Source: Kushneria phyllosphaerae
GTDB lineage: Bacteria > Pseudomonadota > Gammaproteobacteria > Pseudomonadales > Halomonadaceae
Assembly (NCBI RefSeq): GCF_900312995.1
Contig: NZ_ONZI01000001.1
Location: 930,001-994,000 of the forward strand
Direction: 5' to 3'
Length of the DNA stretch: 64,000 nucleotides
A program made the translations under genes and the position numbers. Below, one piece after another: positions 42,882 through 50,997 of this stretch (its first letter is position 1; every line of letters begins with the position of its first letter). The notes under the pieces are model-generated. The model worked only from the letters and a program-made list of their open reading frames with translations. It had not been told where the DNA came from and ran no database searches.

Positions 42882-42907
42882 TTGTTATACAAAAATTTGT
42901 TGTACAA
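42882..42907. promoter_or_regulatory. Two GntR-like operator sites before the BCCT gene
   Basis: TTGTTATACAA (42882-42892) and TTGTTGTACAA (42897-42907) are two copies of a TTGT-N3-ACAA palindrome, 15 bases apart from start to start, 16-41 bases upstream of the BCCT start codon. This resembles operators of GntR-type repressors. No such regulator is in the window. Confidence 0.6.
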
Positions 42908-43077
42908 CCAGCCCCCTTTCAGGCTGTCATGCATTCTTGGTCTCCGCCCAGGAATCCATTTATTTAAAAGCGACGCCAACATGCCCATTGCCGCTCGGCC
43001 GAGCGCGCCATTCGTCTATTGCCTTTAATATCGATGGTCAGCAGTAGACCAAAGGGCAACAACAAGAGGGCGTGAAG

Positions 43078-43317
43078 ATGATGATTGTCGATCTGATTGA
43101 TGGCGATGATTTTCGAATGCGGCTGGTGGCACTTGGCGTCCACATTCCTGAAGGTGCAGGGCCTGATACCTGCGCGCGCATGGCGCTTTGCAAGCATCGG
43201 GGAGAGGGCGTTGAGGGGCTGAAGGAGCTGGTGGACGAGCTGGTAAGACGCTCGGATATTCTGCTGCCATCGGTGCGACAGGCCATTGATCACTATCTGC
43301 TTCCGGCGCTGAATTGA
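43078..43317 (+). CDS. Small hypothetical protein
   Basis: 79 residues from the ATG at 43078, with GAGGG seven bases upstream; GTG 43072 and ATG 43081 are also possible. Sequence: IVDLIDGDDFRMRLVALGVH, a Cys-containing middle (GPDTCARMALCKHRGEGVEG) and LVDELVRRSDILLPSVRQ. Soluble, no family recognised. Followed by a strong bidirectional terminator. Divergent from the BCCT gene, so they may share regulation. Confidence 0.55.
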   Translation: MMIVDLIDGDDFRMRLVALGVHIPEGAGPDTCARMALCKHRGEGVEGLKELVDELVRRSDILLPSVRQAIDHYLLPALN

Positions 43318-43345
43318 TAGAAACTAAATTAAACGAAATAAAAAA

Positions 43346-43375
43346 GGGACTGGCCCACGAATCGTAGCCAGTCCC
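43346..43375. terminator. Bidirectional terminator before gbcA end
   Basis: GGGACTGGC and GCCAGTCCC form a perfect 9-bp stem, with TTTA on the right and five A residues on the left. It separates the small rightward gene from the leftward gbcA. Confidence 0.85.
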
Positions 43376-43424
43376 TTTAATGTTTTACTGCTCTTTTAAA
43401 CGTCTGAATTGATCAGCTTTCGGC

Positions 43425-44711
43425 TCAGCCCTTGGCCAGATGCAGGGCCGGCGTGTCATGACCCAGATGGGTGAGCATGCGCTCGCCGTACCAGTTGACG
43501 AAGTCGATGACGCCGAACTCGTAGGTTTCGGAGTACGGGCCGGGCTGGTACGCCCTTGAGTTGATGCCGCGCTGGTTCTCTTCGGCCAGTTGACGGTCCT
43601 GGTCGTTGGTGGCATCCCAGACGTGACGCAGGCGCTCGGGATCGTAATCCACGCCTTCCACGGCGTCCTTGTGCACCAGCCACTTGGTGGTGACCATGGT
43701 CAGCTGCGGACCGAGCGGCAATACACGGAAGACCACGGCGTGATCGCCCATGAAATGGTTCCACGAGTTGGGCAGGTGCAGGATGCGCAGTGAACCCATG
43801 TCAGGGCTGGTCAGACGGCCCATGAGCTTGTTGCAGCCCGGCTTGCCGTCCATGGTCATGGAGACCACGTTGTCCAGCAGCGGGGTGCGGGTCAGACGAT
43901 TGCGTTTGCCGAAACGCTTGAGCTGCCAGGGCACCTGCTCGTTGTTCCAGTCGGCCTGCTTGCGAGTGACCAGGTCCTTGTACTTGTCCGTCGCACGCGG
44001 GTCTTCGGTGTCGTCGAACTCGATCAGCGAGTTGAGCAGTTCCGGGTGCGCGCCGTTGCAGTGATAACACTCGCGGTTGTTTTCGATGACCAGCTTCCAG
44101 TTTGCCTGTTCAACGATGGAGGTTTGCGTGGCCACCTTGACGTTGTCCATGTCATATGGCTCGAGGTAGTGCTCGAGCGTGACCAGAAAGTCATCAATGG
44201 CGGGTGCTTCTTCACTCAGATTGATGAAGATAAAGCCACCGGCGTTGCGAACGTTGATCGGCTTGAGGCCGAACTCGTTGAGGTCGAAGTTGGTGCCCAT
44301 GTCGCTGCCGGCAAACAGCAGACGGCCATCGAGCTCATAGGTCCACTGGTGGTAGGGGCAGACCAGTTTGGCGACCTTGCCCTTTTCCTTGGTACAAAGC
44401 CTTGAGCCGCGGTGGCGACAGACGTTGTGAAAGGCATGGATCACGCCTTCGGCGCCGCGAACGATGACAACCGGGTTGTCGCCGATCTCCAGCGTCATGA
44501 AATTGCCCTTGGCGGGAATTTCACAGGTCATGCCGGCAAAGAGCCATTCCTTCTCAAACACTTCCTGCATGTCGAGCGCGAAAAACCGGGCATCGTTGTA
44601 AAACGGCTGAGGCAGGGAGTAGGTAGGGTTACGGTTCTGAAGCAGGTCGGCCGCGGCCTGACGGGCCTGATTCAGAGCGTCATCCGGTCCATATGAAGCT
44701 GTCATGTCCAT
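43425..44711 (-). CDS. gbcA: Glycine betaine monooxygenase, Rieske oxygenase subunit GbcA
   Basis: 428 residues. The Rieske [2Fe-2S] motif is read as CRHRGSRLC (Cys-x-His) and CPYHQW (Cys-x2-His). The mononuclear iron region is in NNRECYHCNGAHPELL. It hydroxylates a methyl group of glycine betaine with O2, giving dimethylglycine and formaldehyde; electrons come from GbcB, encoded divergently. The ATG at 44711 has AAGGAT eight bases upstream; the frame starts six codons earlier at 44729. GbdR-activated in Pseudomonas. Confidence 0.94.
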   Translation of the reverse strand: MDMTASYGPDDALNQARQAAADLLQNRNPTYSLPQPFYNDARFFALDMQEVFEKEWLFAGMTCEIPAKGNFMTLEIGDNPVVIVRGAEGVIHAFHNVCRHRGSRLCTKEKGKVAKLVCPYHQWTYELDGRLLFAGSDMGTNFDLNEFGLKPINVRNAGGFIFINLSEEAPAIDDFLVTLEHYLEPYDMDNVKVATQTSIVEQANWKLVIENNRECYHCNGAHPELLNSLIEFDDTEDPRATDKYKDLVTRKQADWNNEQVPWQLKRFGKRNRLTRTPLLDNVVSMTMDGKPGCNKLMGRLTSPDMGSLRILHLPNSWNHFMGDHAVVFRVLPLGPQLTMVTTKWLVHKDAVEGVDYDPERLRHVWDATNDQDRQLAEENQRGINSRAYQPGPYSETYEFGVIDFVNWYGERMLTHLGHDTPALHLAKG

Positions 44712-45068
44712 ACCAAATATCCTTTTCATTGCCGCTTTTGGGAAGAAGGCGACAATACGGTTGAGCGGATGTTATTTATTGTGTGAGACCTGGCATTCAC
44801 GCACGGAAAACTGATCCATCTTGATTGATGGCGATTGTGGTATAAGGCCATGGATTTCGGTTGTCTACCCGCGACATGAAAGAGTGTCACGACGACCTGA
44901 TTGGTCGAAGAAAGACAGAAAATGGGGGTGAAAGGCATGCGCGTGTCGCAGAGAGACAAGCCTGGTGCGAGAGGCGTCACCAGAATGCCAGACTGAAAGG
45001 GTGTCGGACCGTATCGTCAATACGGATCGGCGAGCGAATAGCTGTGGCACTGCCAGGCAGAGAATATC
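44712..45068. promoter_or_regulatory. gbcA/gbcB divergent regulatory region
   Basis: 357 bases with both promoters. It contains three GTGTC elements (starting 44884, 44943 and 45001, 58-59 bases apart), one extended to TGTCGCA at 44944-44950, and a small hairpin CCGTAT/ATACGG at 45009-45025. GbdR binding here is expected from Pseudomonas, but the exact site is inferred. Confidence 0.55.
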
Positions 45069-46175
45069 ATGACAATGAACTACTTCAATCCGGTTACAAC
45101 TCAGACCTGGACCAACGGCCGCCATGAGGTTCGCTGCGTCAAGATCATTCAGGAAACTCCTGATGTGCGCACCTTCTGCTTTATGGCAGAACAGCCCGTG
45201 TTGTTCTTTTTCAAGCCTGGCCAGTTCGTCACGCTTGAACTGGACATCGACGGCGAGCAGGTCATGCGCTCGTATACGATCTCCAGTTCGCCTTCCATCC
45301 CCTACAGTTTCTCGATTACCGTCAAGCAGGTGCCGGGCGGCAAGGTCTCCAACTGGCTGCACGCCAACATGAGCGTCGGCGACAAGATTGCCGTCCACGG
45401 TCCGGTCGGTAACTTCAACTCGATCGATTTTCCGGCCGACAAGGTCCTGCTGTTGTCCGGTGGTGTCGGTGTGACGCCGCTGATGTCGATGACGCGCTGG
45501 TTTTTTGACACCAATGCCAATGTGGACGTCGAGTTCATCCATAGTGCCCGCGCACCGCGCGATGTGATCTATCACCGCGAACTCGTGCACATGTTCTCGC
45601 GCATCCCCGAGTTCAAGCTGCACATCGTCTGTGAAAAGAAAGAGGACATCGGCGAGGCATGGGCCGGCTATCGTGGCTTTTTGACCCAGCCCATGCTGGA
45701 GCTCATGGCCCCTGACTTTCTTGAGCGCGAGATATTCTGCTGTGGACCCGTGCCCTACATGAACGCGATCAAGAATATTCTGCGCGCGAACAACTTCGAC
45801 ATGGATCACTACCATGAAGAGCTGTTCGGTGCGACGCCTGCCGATGTCAAGGAAGAGGCGCTCGAGATGGCCGAGATGGCCGAAGAGGCGGCCGAAAATA
45901 TCGTCGAGGCCGATCTGGTCACCGTCGAGTTTGCAGGCTCCGGCAAGAGCGTTCAGGTTCAGGTGGGCGAGACAGTCCACAGTGCGGCAGCCCAGCTGGG
46001 TCTGCATATTCCCAAGGCCTGCGGTATGGGCATCTGCGGCACCTGTCGGGTCGAGCTCAAGTCAGGCGAAGTCGATATGGACCACAATGGCGGGATCACC
46101 GACGAGGACGTCGAAGAGGGTTATATCCTGTCGTGCTGCAGCCGCGTCAAGGGCGACTTGGTGGTGGACTTCTAA
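45069..46175 (+). CDS. gbcB: Glycine betaine monooxygenase reductase GbcB
   Basis: 368 residues. N-terminal ferredoxin-reductase part: FFKPGQFVTLELDIDG, MRSYTISSSPSIPYSFSITV (FAD-binding R-x-Y-S/T), LLSGGVGVTPLMSMTRWFF (NAD site), and FCCGPVPYMNAIKNIL. C-terminal plant-type [2Fe-2S] domain: CGMGICGTCRVELKSG and YILSCCSRVKGDLVVDF, giving the four Cys ligands. It passes electrons from NAD(P)H to GbcA. Confidence 0.94.
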   Translation: MTMNYFNPVTTQTWTNGRHEVRCVKIIQETPDVRTFCFMAEQPVLFFFKPGQFVTLELDIDGEQVMRSYTISSSPSIPYSFSITVKQVPGGKVSNWLHANMSVGDKIAVHGPVGNFNSIDFPADKVLLLSGGVGVTPLMSMTRWFFDTNANVDVEFIHSARAPRDVIYHRELVHMFSRIPEFKLHIVCEKKEDIGEAWAGYRGFLTQPMLELMAPDFLEREIFCCGPVPYMNAIKNILRANNFDMDHYHEELFGATPADVKEEALEMAEMAEEAAENIVEADLVTVEFAGSGKSVQVQVGETVHSAAAQLGLHIPKACGMGICGTCRVELKSGEVDMDHNGGITDEDVEEGYILSCCSRVKGDLVVDF

Positions 46176-46326
46176 CCCCCGGTGCTTCAGATGTCCGGCG
46201 GTTACAGGTGGCCATCACGAACGGGGAGGGCACGGGTGGCGATGAAACATGGTCGCCCGTGTCGAGTCATCATCCTGATGCCTGTCTCTGAAACCATCCT
46301 GGTTCCTGCTTCTGAAAACGGCCATT

Positions 46327-46366
46327 AAAAAAACGCTCATGACCCTGTGGTCATGAGCGTTTTTTG
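46327..46366. terminator. Bidirectional terminator between gbcB and fdhA
   Basis: AACGCTCATGACC and GGTCATGAGCGTT form a 13-bp stem with a CTGT loop, extended by A/T runs on both sides. Serves the convergent gbcB and fdhA genes. Confidence 0.92.
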
Positions 46367-46412
46367 TCATGCCTTCACTGCCTTTAAAAGCAGTGCATGG
46401 CATCAGGCTCGA

Positions 46413-47600
46413 TCAGGCAGCGCCGAGCATGCCGTGCGGGTCGAGGACAAACTTGCTGGCCATGCCTGCATCAAACTGCTCGTAGCCCTGCGGGGCGTCT
46501 TCCAGCGAGATGACCTGTGCGTTGACGATCTCGGCAATGTTGAGACGACCGTGCAGGATGGCCTGCATCAGCTGGCGGTTGTACTGAACCACCGGTGTCT
46601 GGCCGGTATGGAAGGAGTGACCCTTCGCCCAGCCCAGGCCAAAGCGCAGGCTCAGGCTGCCGGTCTGTGCGGCTTTCTCGGTCGCACCCGGATCTTCGGT
46701 CACGTATAGCCCCGGAATGCCGATGGAGCCGCCTTCACGAGTCACTTCCATCATCTGGTTGAGCACGACGGCAGGCTGCTCCTTGCCACCATGGCCGACA
46801 GCCTCGAAACCAACGGCATCGATGGCGCTGTCAACGCTGGGCTCGCCGACGACGGCAGCAATCATTTCGCCGAGACGGTCGTGCTTGTTCAGGTCGATCG
46901 GCTCAAAGCCCATCTTGCGGGCGTGTTCCAGACGCTGCTGGTTGAAGTCACCGATCATGACCACGGCGGCACCCAGAAGACGTGCGGAAGCGGCAGCAGC
47001 CAGACCAACCGGGCCTGCGCCAGCCACGTAAACCGTTGATCCTGCGCCAACGCCTGCTTTCAGTGCGCCGTGGAAGCCGGTCGGCAGAATGTCGCTGAGC
47101 ATGGTCAGGTCGCGAATCTGATTCATCGCCTGATCACGATCCGGGAACTTGAGCAGGTTGAAATCGGCATACGGCACCATGACGTAGCGCGCCTGACCGC
47201 CAACCCAGCCACCCATGTCGACGTAGCCATAGGCACCGCCGGCACGATCATCATTGACGTGCAGGCACAGGCCGGTGTGGCCTTCCTTGCAGGTACGGCA
47301 ACGGCCGCAGGCCACGTTAAAGGGCACGGATACAATGTCGCCGATATTGAGAAATTCGACGTCACTGCCCTTCTCGATGACTTCACCGGTGATCTCGTGA
47401 CCCAGCACCATGCCCTGGGGCGCAGTGGTACGACCGCGCACCATGTGCTGATCCGAACCACAGATGTTGGTGGACACCACCTTCAGGATGACTCCGTGGT
47501 CGATGGGCTTGCCGTTGGGCGTTTCCATTTTCGGGTAGGCAATGTCCTGTACTTCGACCTTGCCCGCACCCATGTAAACTACGCCGCGATTGTCTGACAT
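46413..47600 (-). CDS. fdhA: Glutathione-independent formaldehyde dehydrogenase FdhA
   Basis: 395 residues, zinc-type alcohol dehydrogenase fold of the P. putida FdhA group. STNICGSDQHMVRGRT (catalytic zinc Cys), LGHEITGEVIEKG, the structural zinc Cys cluster CGRCRTCKEGHTGLCLHV, VYVAGAGPVGLAAAASARLL (NAD site) and GHSFHTGQTPVVQYNRQLM are all present. It oxidises the formaldehyde released by demethylation to formate with tightly bound NAD. The ATG at 47600 has AGGAGG eight bases upstream. Divergent from glyA. Confidence 0.92.
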   Translation of the reverse strand: MSDNRGVVYMGAGKVEVQDIAYPKMETPNGKPIDHGVILKVVSTNICGSDQHMVRGRTTAPQGMVLGHEITGEVIEKGSDVEFLNIGDIVSVPFNVACGRCRTCKEGHTGLCLHVNDDRAGGAYGYVDMGGWVGGQARYVMVPYADFNLLKFPDRDQAMNQIRDLTMLSDILPTGFHGALKAGVGAGSTVYVAGAGPVGLAAAASARLLGAAVVMIGDFNQQRLEHARKMGFEPIDLNKHDRLGEMIAAVVGEPSVDSAIDAVGFEAVGHGGKEQPAVVLNQMMEVTREGGSIGIPGLYVTEDPGATEKAAQTGSLSLRFGLGWAKGHSFHTGQTPVVQYNRQLMQAILHGRLNIAEIVNAQVISLEDAPQGYEQFDAGMASKFVLDPHGMLGAA

Positions 47601-47965
47601 GCTGGAACCTCCTGGTGCCATCACTTGCGTTTAAAGATACCAGGCCAGCAGGGCGCGCTGGTGCACCATAAAGGTGCAAAAAACGGCCGGGACGGATGCC
47701 TGGAGCTCTAGAGTGGAACAGCCACGAAGGGGAGAGTTGTCCGTGCGCGACGTCGCAAGGTGGCTGCGCGACGTCGTTATCCCATGGTCGTATGCCTGTC
47801 ATGTAATGACAGGCATGTCGCAAATACACCAGGTGGTGACGTCGGCAAGCATTTAAGGGCAGGGGAGCAGCGATACCATCGCAACAGGATAGCGTGCGAT
47901 AGGAACCCCTGGCAGCGCACGCAGCCAATTCCAGATAATAAATGATTTGATGATAAGGAGGCGTG
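47601..47965. promoter_or_regulatory. fdhA/glyA divergent regulatory region
   Basis: 365 bases with promoters for both directions. It contains two TGCGCGACGTCG copies (47744-47755 and 47765-47776, exactly 21 bases apart), a long palindrome (47792-47802 paired with 47806-47816) and TGTCGCA at 47816-47822 overlapping the palindrome edge. The 21-base spacing places the direct repeats on the same DNA face, as AraC-type activators prefer. Confidence 0.55.
47792..47816. repeat. Palindrome upstream of glyA
   Basis: ATGCCTGTCAT and ATGACAGGCAT are perfect 11-bp inverted repeats separated by GTA. Candidate operator or cruciform; no T-run follows. Confidence 0.8.
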
Positions 47966-49297
47966 ATGCTTCATCATGGTTTCTCCCCCAGTGCACAGCT
48001 GTCTGATTACGACGCAGCCCTGGCCGAGGCGATCGCTGAAGAAACACAGCGACAGGAAGCGCATATCGAACTGATCGCTTCCGAAAACTATACCAGCCGC
48101 TATGTCATGCAGGCGCAGGGCTCGCAGCTGACCAACAAGTATGCCGAAGGCTATCCGACACGCCGCTATTATGGTGGCTGCGAGTTCGTCGACAAGGTCG
48201 AGGCCATGGCCATCGAGCGCGCCTGCGAACTGTTTGGCGCCCACTACGCCAACGTTCAGCCGCACTCCGGCGCTCAGGCCAATGCCGCCGTATTCATGGC
48301 GCTGGTCAAGCCGGGCGACACCATTCTCGGCATGAGTCTGGCCCATGGCGGCCACCTGACCCACGGCGCCGCACCGAATTTCTCCGGCAAGTACTACAAC
48401 GCCGTTCAGTACGGCCTGAATCCCGAAACCGGGCAGATCGATTACGACGAAGTGGCCTCACTGGCACGCGAGCATCAGCCCAAAATGATCATCGCAGGCT
48501 TCTCGGCCTATTCACGTGTGATCGACTGGCAGCGCTTTCGCGAGATCGCCGATGAAGTCGGCGCCTATCTGATGGTCGACATGGCTCATATCGCCGGTCT
48601 GGTCGCCGCGGGCCTTTATCCGAGCCCGCTGCCCCATGCCCATGTCGTGACCACGACCACACACAAGACCCTTCGCGGTCCGCGTGGCGGTCTGATCCTG
48701 TCAGCCGACAGCGATGAGACGCTCTACAAAAAGCTCAACGGCGCGGTGTTCCCGGGCCAGCAGGGCGGCCCGCTCATGCACGTGATCGCGGCCAAGGCCG
48801 TGGCGTTCAAGGAAGCCATGACGTCGGACTTTGCCGACTACCAGCGTCAGGTGATTGCCAATGCGCGCGCCATGGCCGATGTCTTCATCAGCCGCGGTTT
48901 TGACGTGGTCTCCGGTGGCACCGATGACCATCTGTTTCTGGTCTCCCTGATCAAGCAGGGTGTCACCGGAAAGGATGCCGATGCCGCCCTTGAGCGCGCC
49001 TGCATCACCGTTAACAAAAATGCCGTACCCAACGATCCGCAAAGCCCGTTTGTGACCTCGGGACTGCGTATCGGCACCCCGGCCGTGACCACTCGCGGAT
49101 TCGTTGAGAAGGACTGTCAGGAACTGGCGTCCTGGATCTGCGATATTCTGGATGCGCTTGCCCGTCAGCAGGATCTCGAGGCAGTAGAAAACGAGGTTCG
49201 TGGCAGGGTAGCGTCACTGTGCACACGTTATCCCGTCTATGGTCAGAGTACAGGCCGGGCGAATCAGCGACTCGAAAGTGAAACCTCCGTAGTCTGA
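47966..49297 (+). CDS. glyA: Serine hydroxymethyltransferase (betaine cluster copy)
   Basis: 443 residues. [19 protein letters not shown] at the N-terminus, [11 protein letters not shown], the PLP-lysine region [16 protein letters not shown], and [20 protein letters not shown] are classic. It converts glycine from sarcosine oxidation plus methylene-THF to serine. It heads the glyA-soxBDAG-purU gene run, as in Pseudomonas (glyA1), and is probably a dedicated copy. AAGGAGG lies directly upstream; ATG 47966 is chosen over GTG 47963. Confidence 0.94.
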   Translation: MLHHGFSPSAQLSDYDAALAEAIAEETQRQEAHIELIASENYTSRYVMQAQGSQLTNKYAEGYPTRRYYGGCEFVDKVEAMAIERACELFGAHYANVQPHSGAQANAAVFMALVKPGDTILGMSLAHGGHLTHGAAPNFSGKYYNAVQYGLNPETGQIDYDEVASLAREHQPKMIIAGFSAYSRVIDWQRFREIADEVGAYLMVDMAHIAGLVAAGLYPSPLPHAHVVTTTTHKTLRGPRGGLILSADSDETLYKKLNGAVFPGQQGGPLMHVIAAKAVAFKEAMTSDFADYQRQVIANARAMADVFISRGFDVVSGGTDDHLFLVSLIKQGVTGKDADAALERACITVNKNAVPNDPQSPFVTSGLRIGTPAVTTRGFVEKDCQELASWICDILDALARQQDLEAVENEVRGRVASLCTRYPVYGQSTGRANQRLESETSVV

Positions 49298-49344
49298 ATA
49301 CGGCCGACAGCGGGCTCCAATGGGGCCGATCAAGGAGAAAGCTC

Positions 49345-50595
49345 ATGCAACGTTATTCCGGCTTCGGACTGGTTAAACATGCGTTCGGTCATCATGAAAA
49401 CTGGGAACGCCAGTGGCGCAACCCAGAGCCCAAGAAGCGCTACGATGTCATCATCGTGGGCGGCGGCGGCCACGGGCTGGCCACGGCTTATTACCTGGCC
49501 AAGGAATTCGGCGTCAAGAATGTCGCCGTAATTGAAAAGGGCTGGCTGGGCGGTGGTAACACCGCGCGTAACACCACCATCGTGCGTTCCAACTATCTGT
49601 GGGACGAAGCGGGGCGGCTGTACAACCACTCGCTGGATCTGTGGAAGGGTCTGTCACAGGATCTGAACTACAACGTGATGTTCTCCCAGCGTGGCGTGCT
49701 CAACCTGGGCCACACCCTGCAGGACATGCGTGACATCCAGCGTCGCGTCAATGCCAACCGTCTCAACGGCATCGACAGCGAAGTGGTCACACCCCAGCAG
49801 GTCAAGGAAATCGAGCCCGAGATCGACATCACCAACCGGGCACGCTATCCGATCATGGGTGCCTCCTGGCAGAAAAGTGCCGGCGTGGCACGCCACGATG
49901 CGGTCGCCTGGGGCTTTGCCCGCGGTGCCGACTCACACGGTGTGGATCTTTTGCAGAACACCGAAGTGACCGGCTTCAAGATTCGCGATGGCAAGGTGCT
50001 GGGTGTCCACACCAACCGTGGTGACATCGAAGCCCATACGGTGGGCTGTGTGGCGGCCGGCAACTCGGGTGTGCTGGCGAAGATGGCCGGCATCAAGCTG
50101 CCGCTGGAGTCGCATCCGTTGCAGGCACTGGTGTCCGAGCCGCTCAAGCCGATTCTCAACACGGTCACCATGTCCAACCACGTTCACGGCTACGTGAGCC
50201 AGTCGGACAAGGGCGATCTGGTCATCGGTGCCGGCATCGACGGCTACCTCGGCTACGGTCAGCGCGGCAGCTACCCCACCATCGAACACACTCTGCAGGC
50301 CATCGTCGAGATGTTCCCGATGTTCTCGCGGGTTCGCATGAACCGTCAGTGGGGCGGCATTGTGGATACCTGTCCTGACGCCTGTCCGATTCTGTCCAAG
50401 ACGACCGTCAAGGGACTGTATTTCAACTGCGGCTGGGGTACCGGTGGTTTCAAGGCCACCCCCGGTTCGGGACACGTTTTTGCTGCCAGTCTGGCAAAGG
50501 GTGAAATGCATCCGATCGCGGCACCCTTTTCCATTGACCGTTTCCATACCGGCGCGCTGATCGATGAACACGGCGCCGCTGGCGTGGCGCACTGA
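49345..50595 (+). CDS. soxB: Sarcosine oxidase subunit beta
   Basis: 416 residues. N-terminal [12 protein letters not shown] and the FAD-binding [20 protein letters not shown] (Rossmann), [15 protein letters not shown], and [14 protein letters not shown] with [15 protein letters not shown] near the C-terminus (flavin region) match heterotetrameric sarcosine oxidase beta. It carries the covalent FMN and non-covalent FAD site where sarcosine is oxidised; products are glycine, H2O2 and methylene-THF. 47 bases after glyA. Confidence 0.94.
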   Translation: MQRYSGFGLVKHAFGHHENWERQWRNPEPKKRYDVIIVGGGGHGLATAYYLAKEFGVKNVAVIEKGWLGGGNTARNTTIVRSNYLWDEAGRLYNHSLDLWKGLSQDLNYNVMFSQRGVLNLGHTLQDMRDIQRRVNANRLNGIDSEVVTPQQVKEIEPEIDITNRARYPIMGASWQKSAGVARHDAVAWGFARGADSHGVDLLQNTEVTGFKIRDGKVLGVHTNRGDIEAHTVGCVAAGNSGVLAKMAGIKLPLESHPLQALVSEPLKPILNTVTMSNHVHGYVSQSDKGDLVIGAGIDGYLGYGQRGSYPTIEHTLQAIVEMFPMFSRVRMNRQWGGIVDTCPDACPILSKTTVKGLYFNCGWGTGGFKATPGSGHVFAASLAKGEMHPIAAPFSIDRFHTGALIDEHGAAGVAH

Positions 50596-50607
50596 GGAGA
50601 GCCCAAC

Positions 50608-50997
50608 ATGTTTTATATCTTTTGCCCTTACTGCAAGGAGCACCGCGAGGAAGAGGAGTTTCATCCCCGCGGCCAGGCCCATCTCATGCGCCCCGAAGAC
50701 CCGGAAAACACCAGCGATGAGGAGTGGGGCGACTACCTGTTCTTCCGCGATAACCCGCGCGGCATCCACCACGAAATGTGGGTGCACTCGGTCGGCTGTC
50801 GCAAGTTTTTCAACATCACCCGCAACACGGTGACCTACGAAATCCTTGAGACCTATCCGATGGGCGAGCAGCCAACCATTACGGCTGAAAGCGAAGGAGT
50901 GCGTCTCGAACAGGGGGCCCAGGTGGCCGATGGCGGCTGGCAGACCGTCGGTGCGCGGCCCGAGAACAAGGCGCTTAACGAGGAGGCCTCGTCATGA
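50608..50997 (+). CDS. soxD: Sarcosine oxidase subunit delta
   Basis: 129 residues. MFYIFCPYCKEHREEEEFHP at the start and GIHHEMWVHSVGCRKFFNI in the middle provide the Cys and His ligands for the structural zinc. WGDYLFFRDNPRG is the family hallmark. Small structural subunit of the heterotetramer. The C-terminal extension after residue 95 is longer and Glu-rich. Its stop overlaps soxA by four bases. Confidence 0.92.
   Translation: MFYIFCPYCKEHREEEEFHPRGQAHLMRPEDPENTSDEEWGDYLFFRDNPRGIHHEMWVHSVGCRKFFNITRNTVTYEILETYPMGEQPTITAESEGVRLEQGAQVADGGWQTVGARPENKALNEEASS

Noticed and set aside
44865-46007. A 380-codon minus-strand frame opposite gbcB
   Set aside because: gbcB has full motif support on the other strand; this frame has none.
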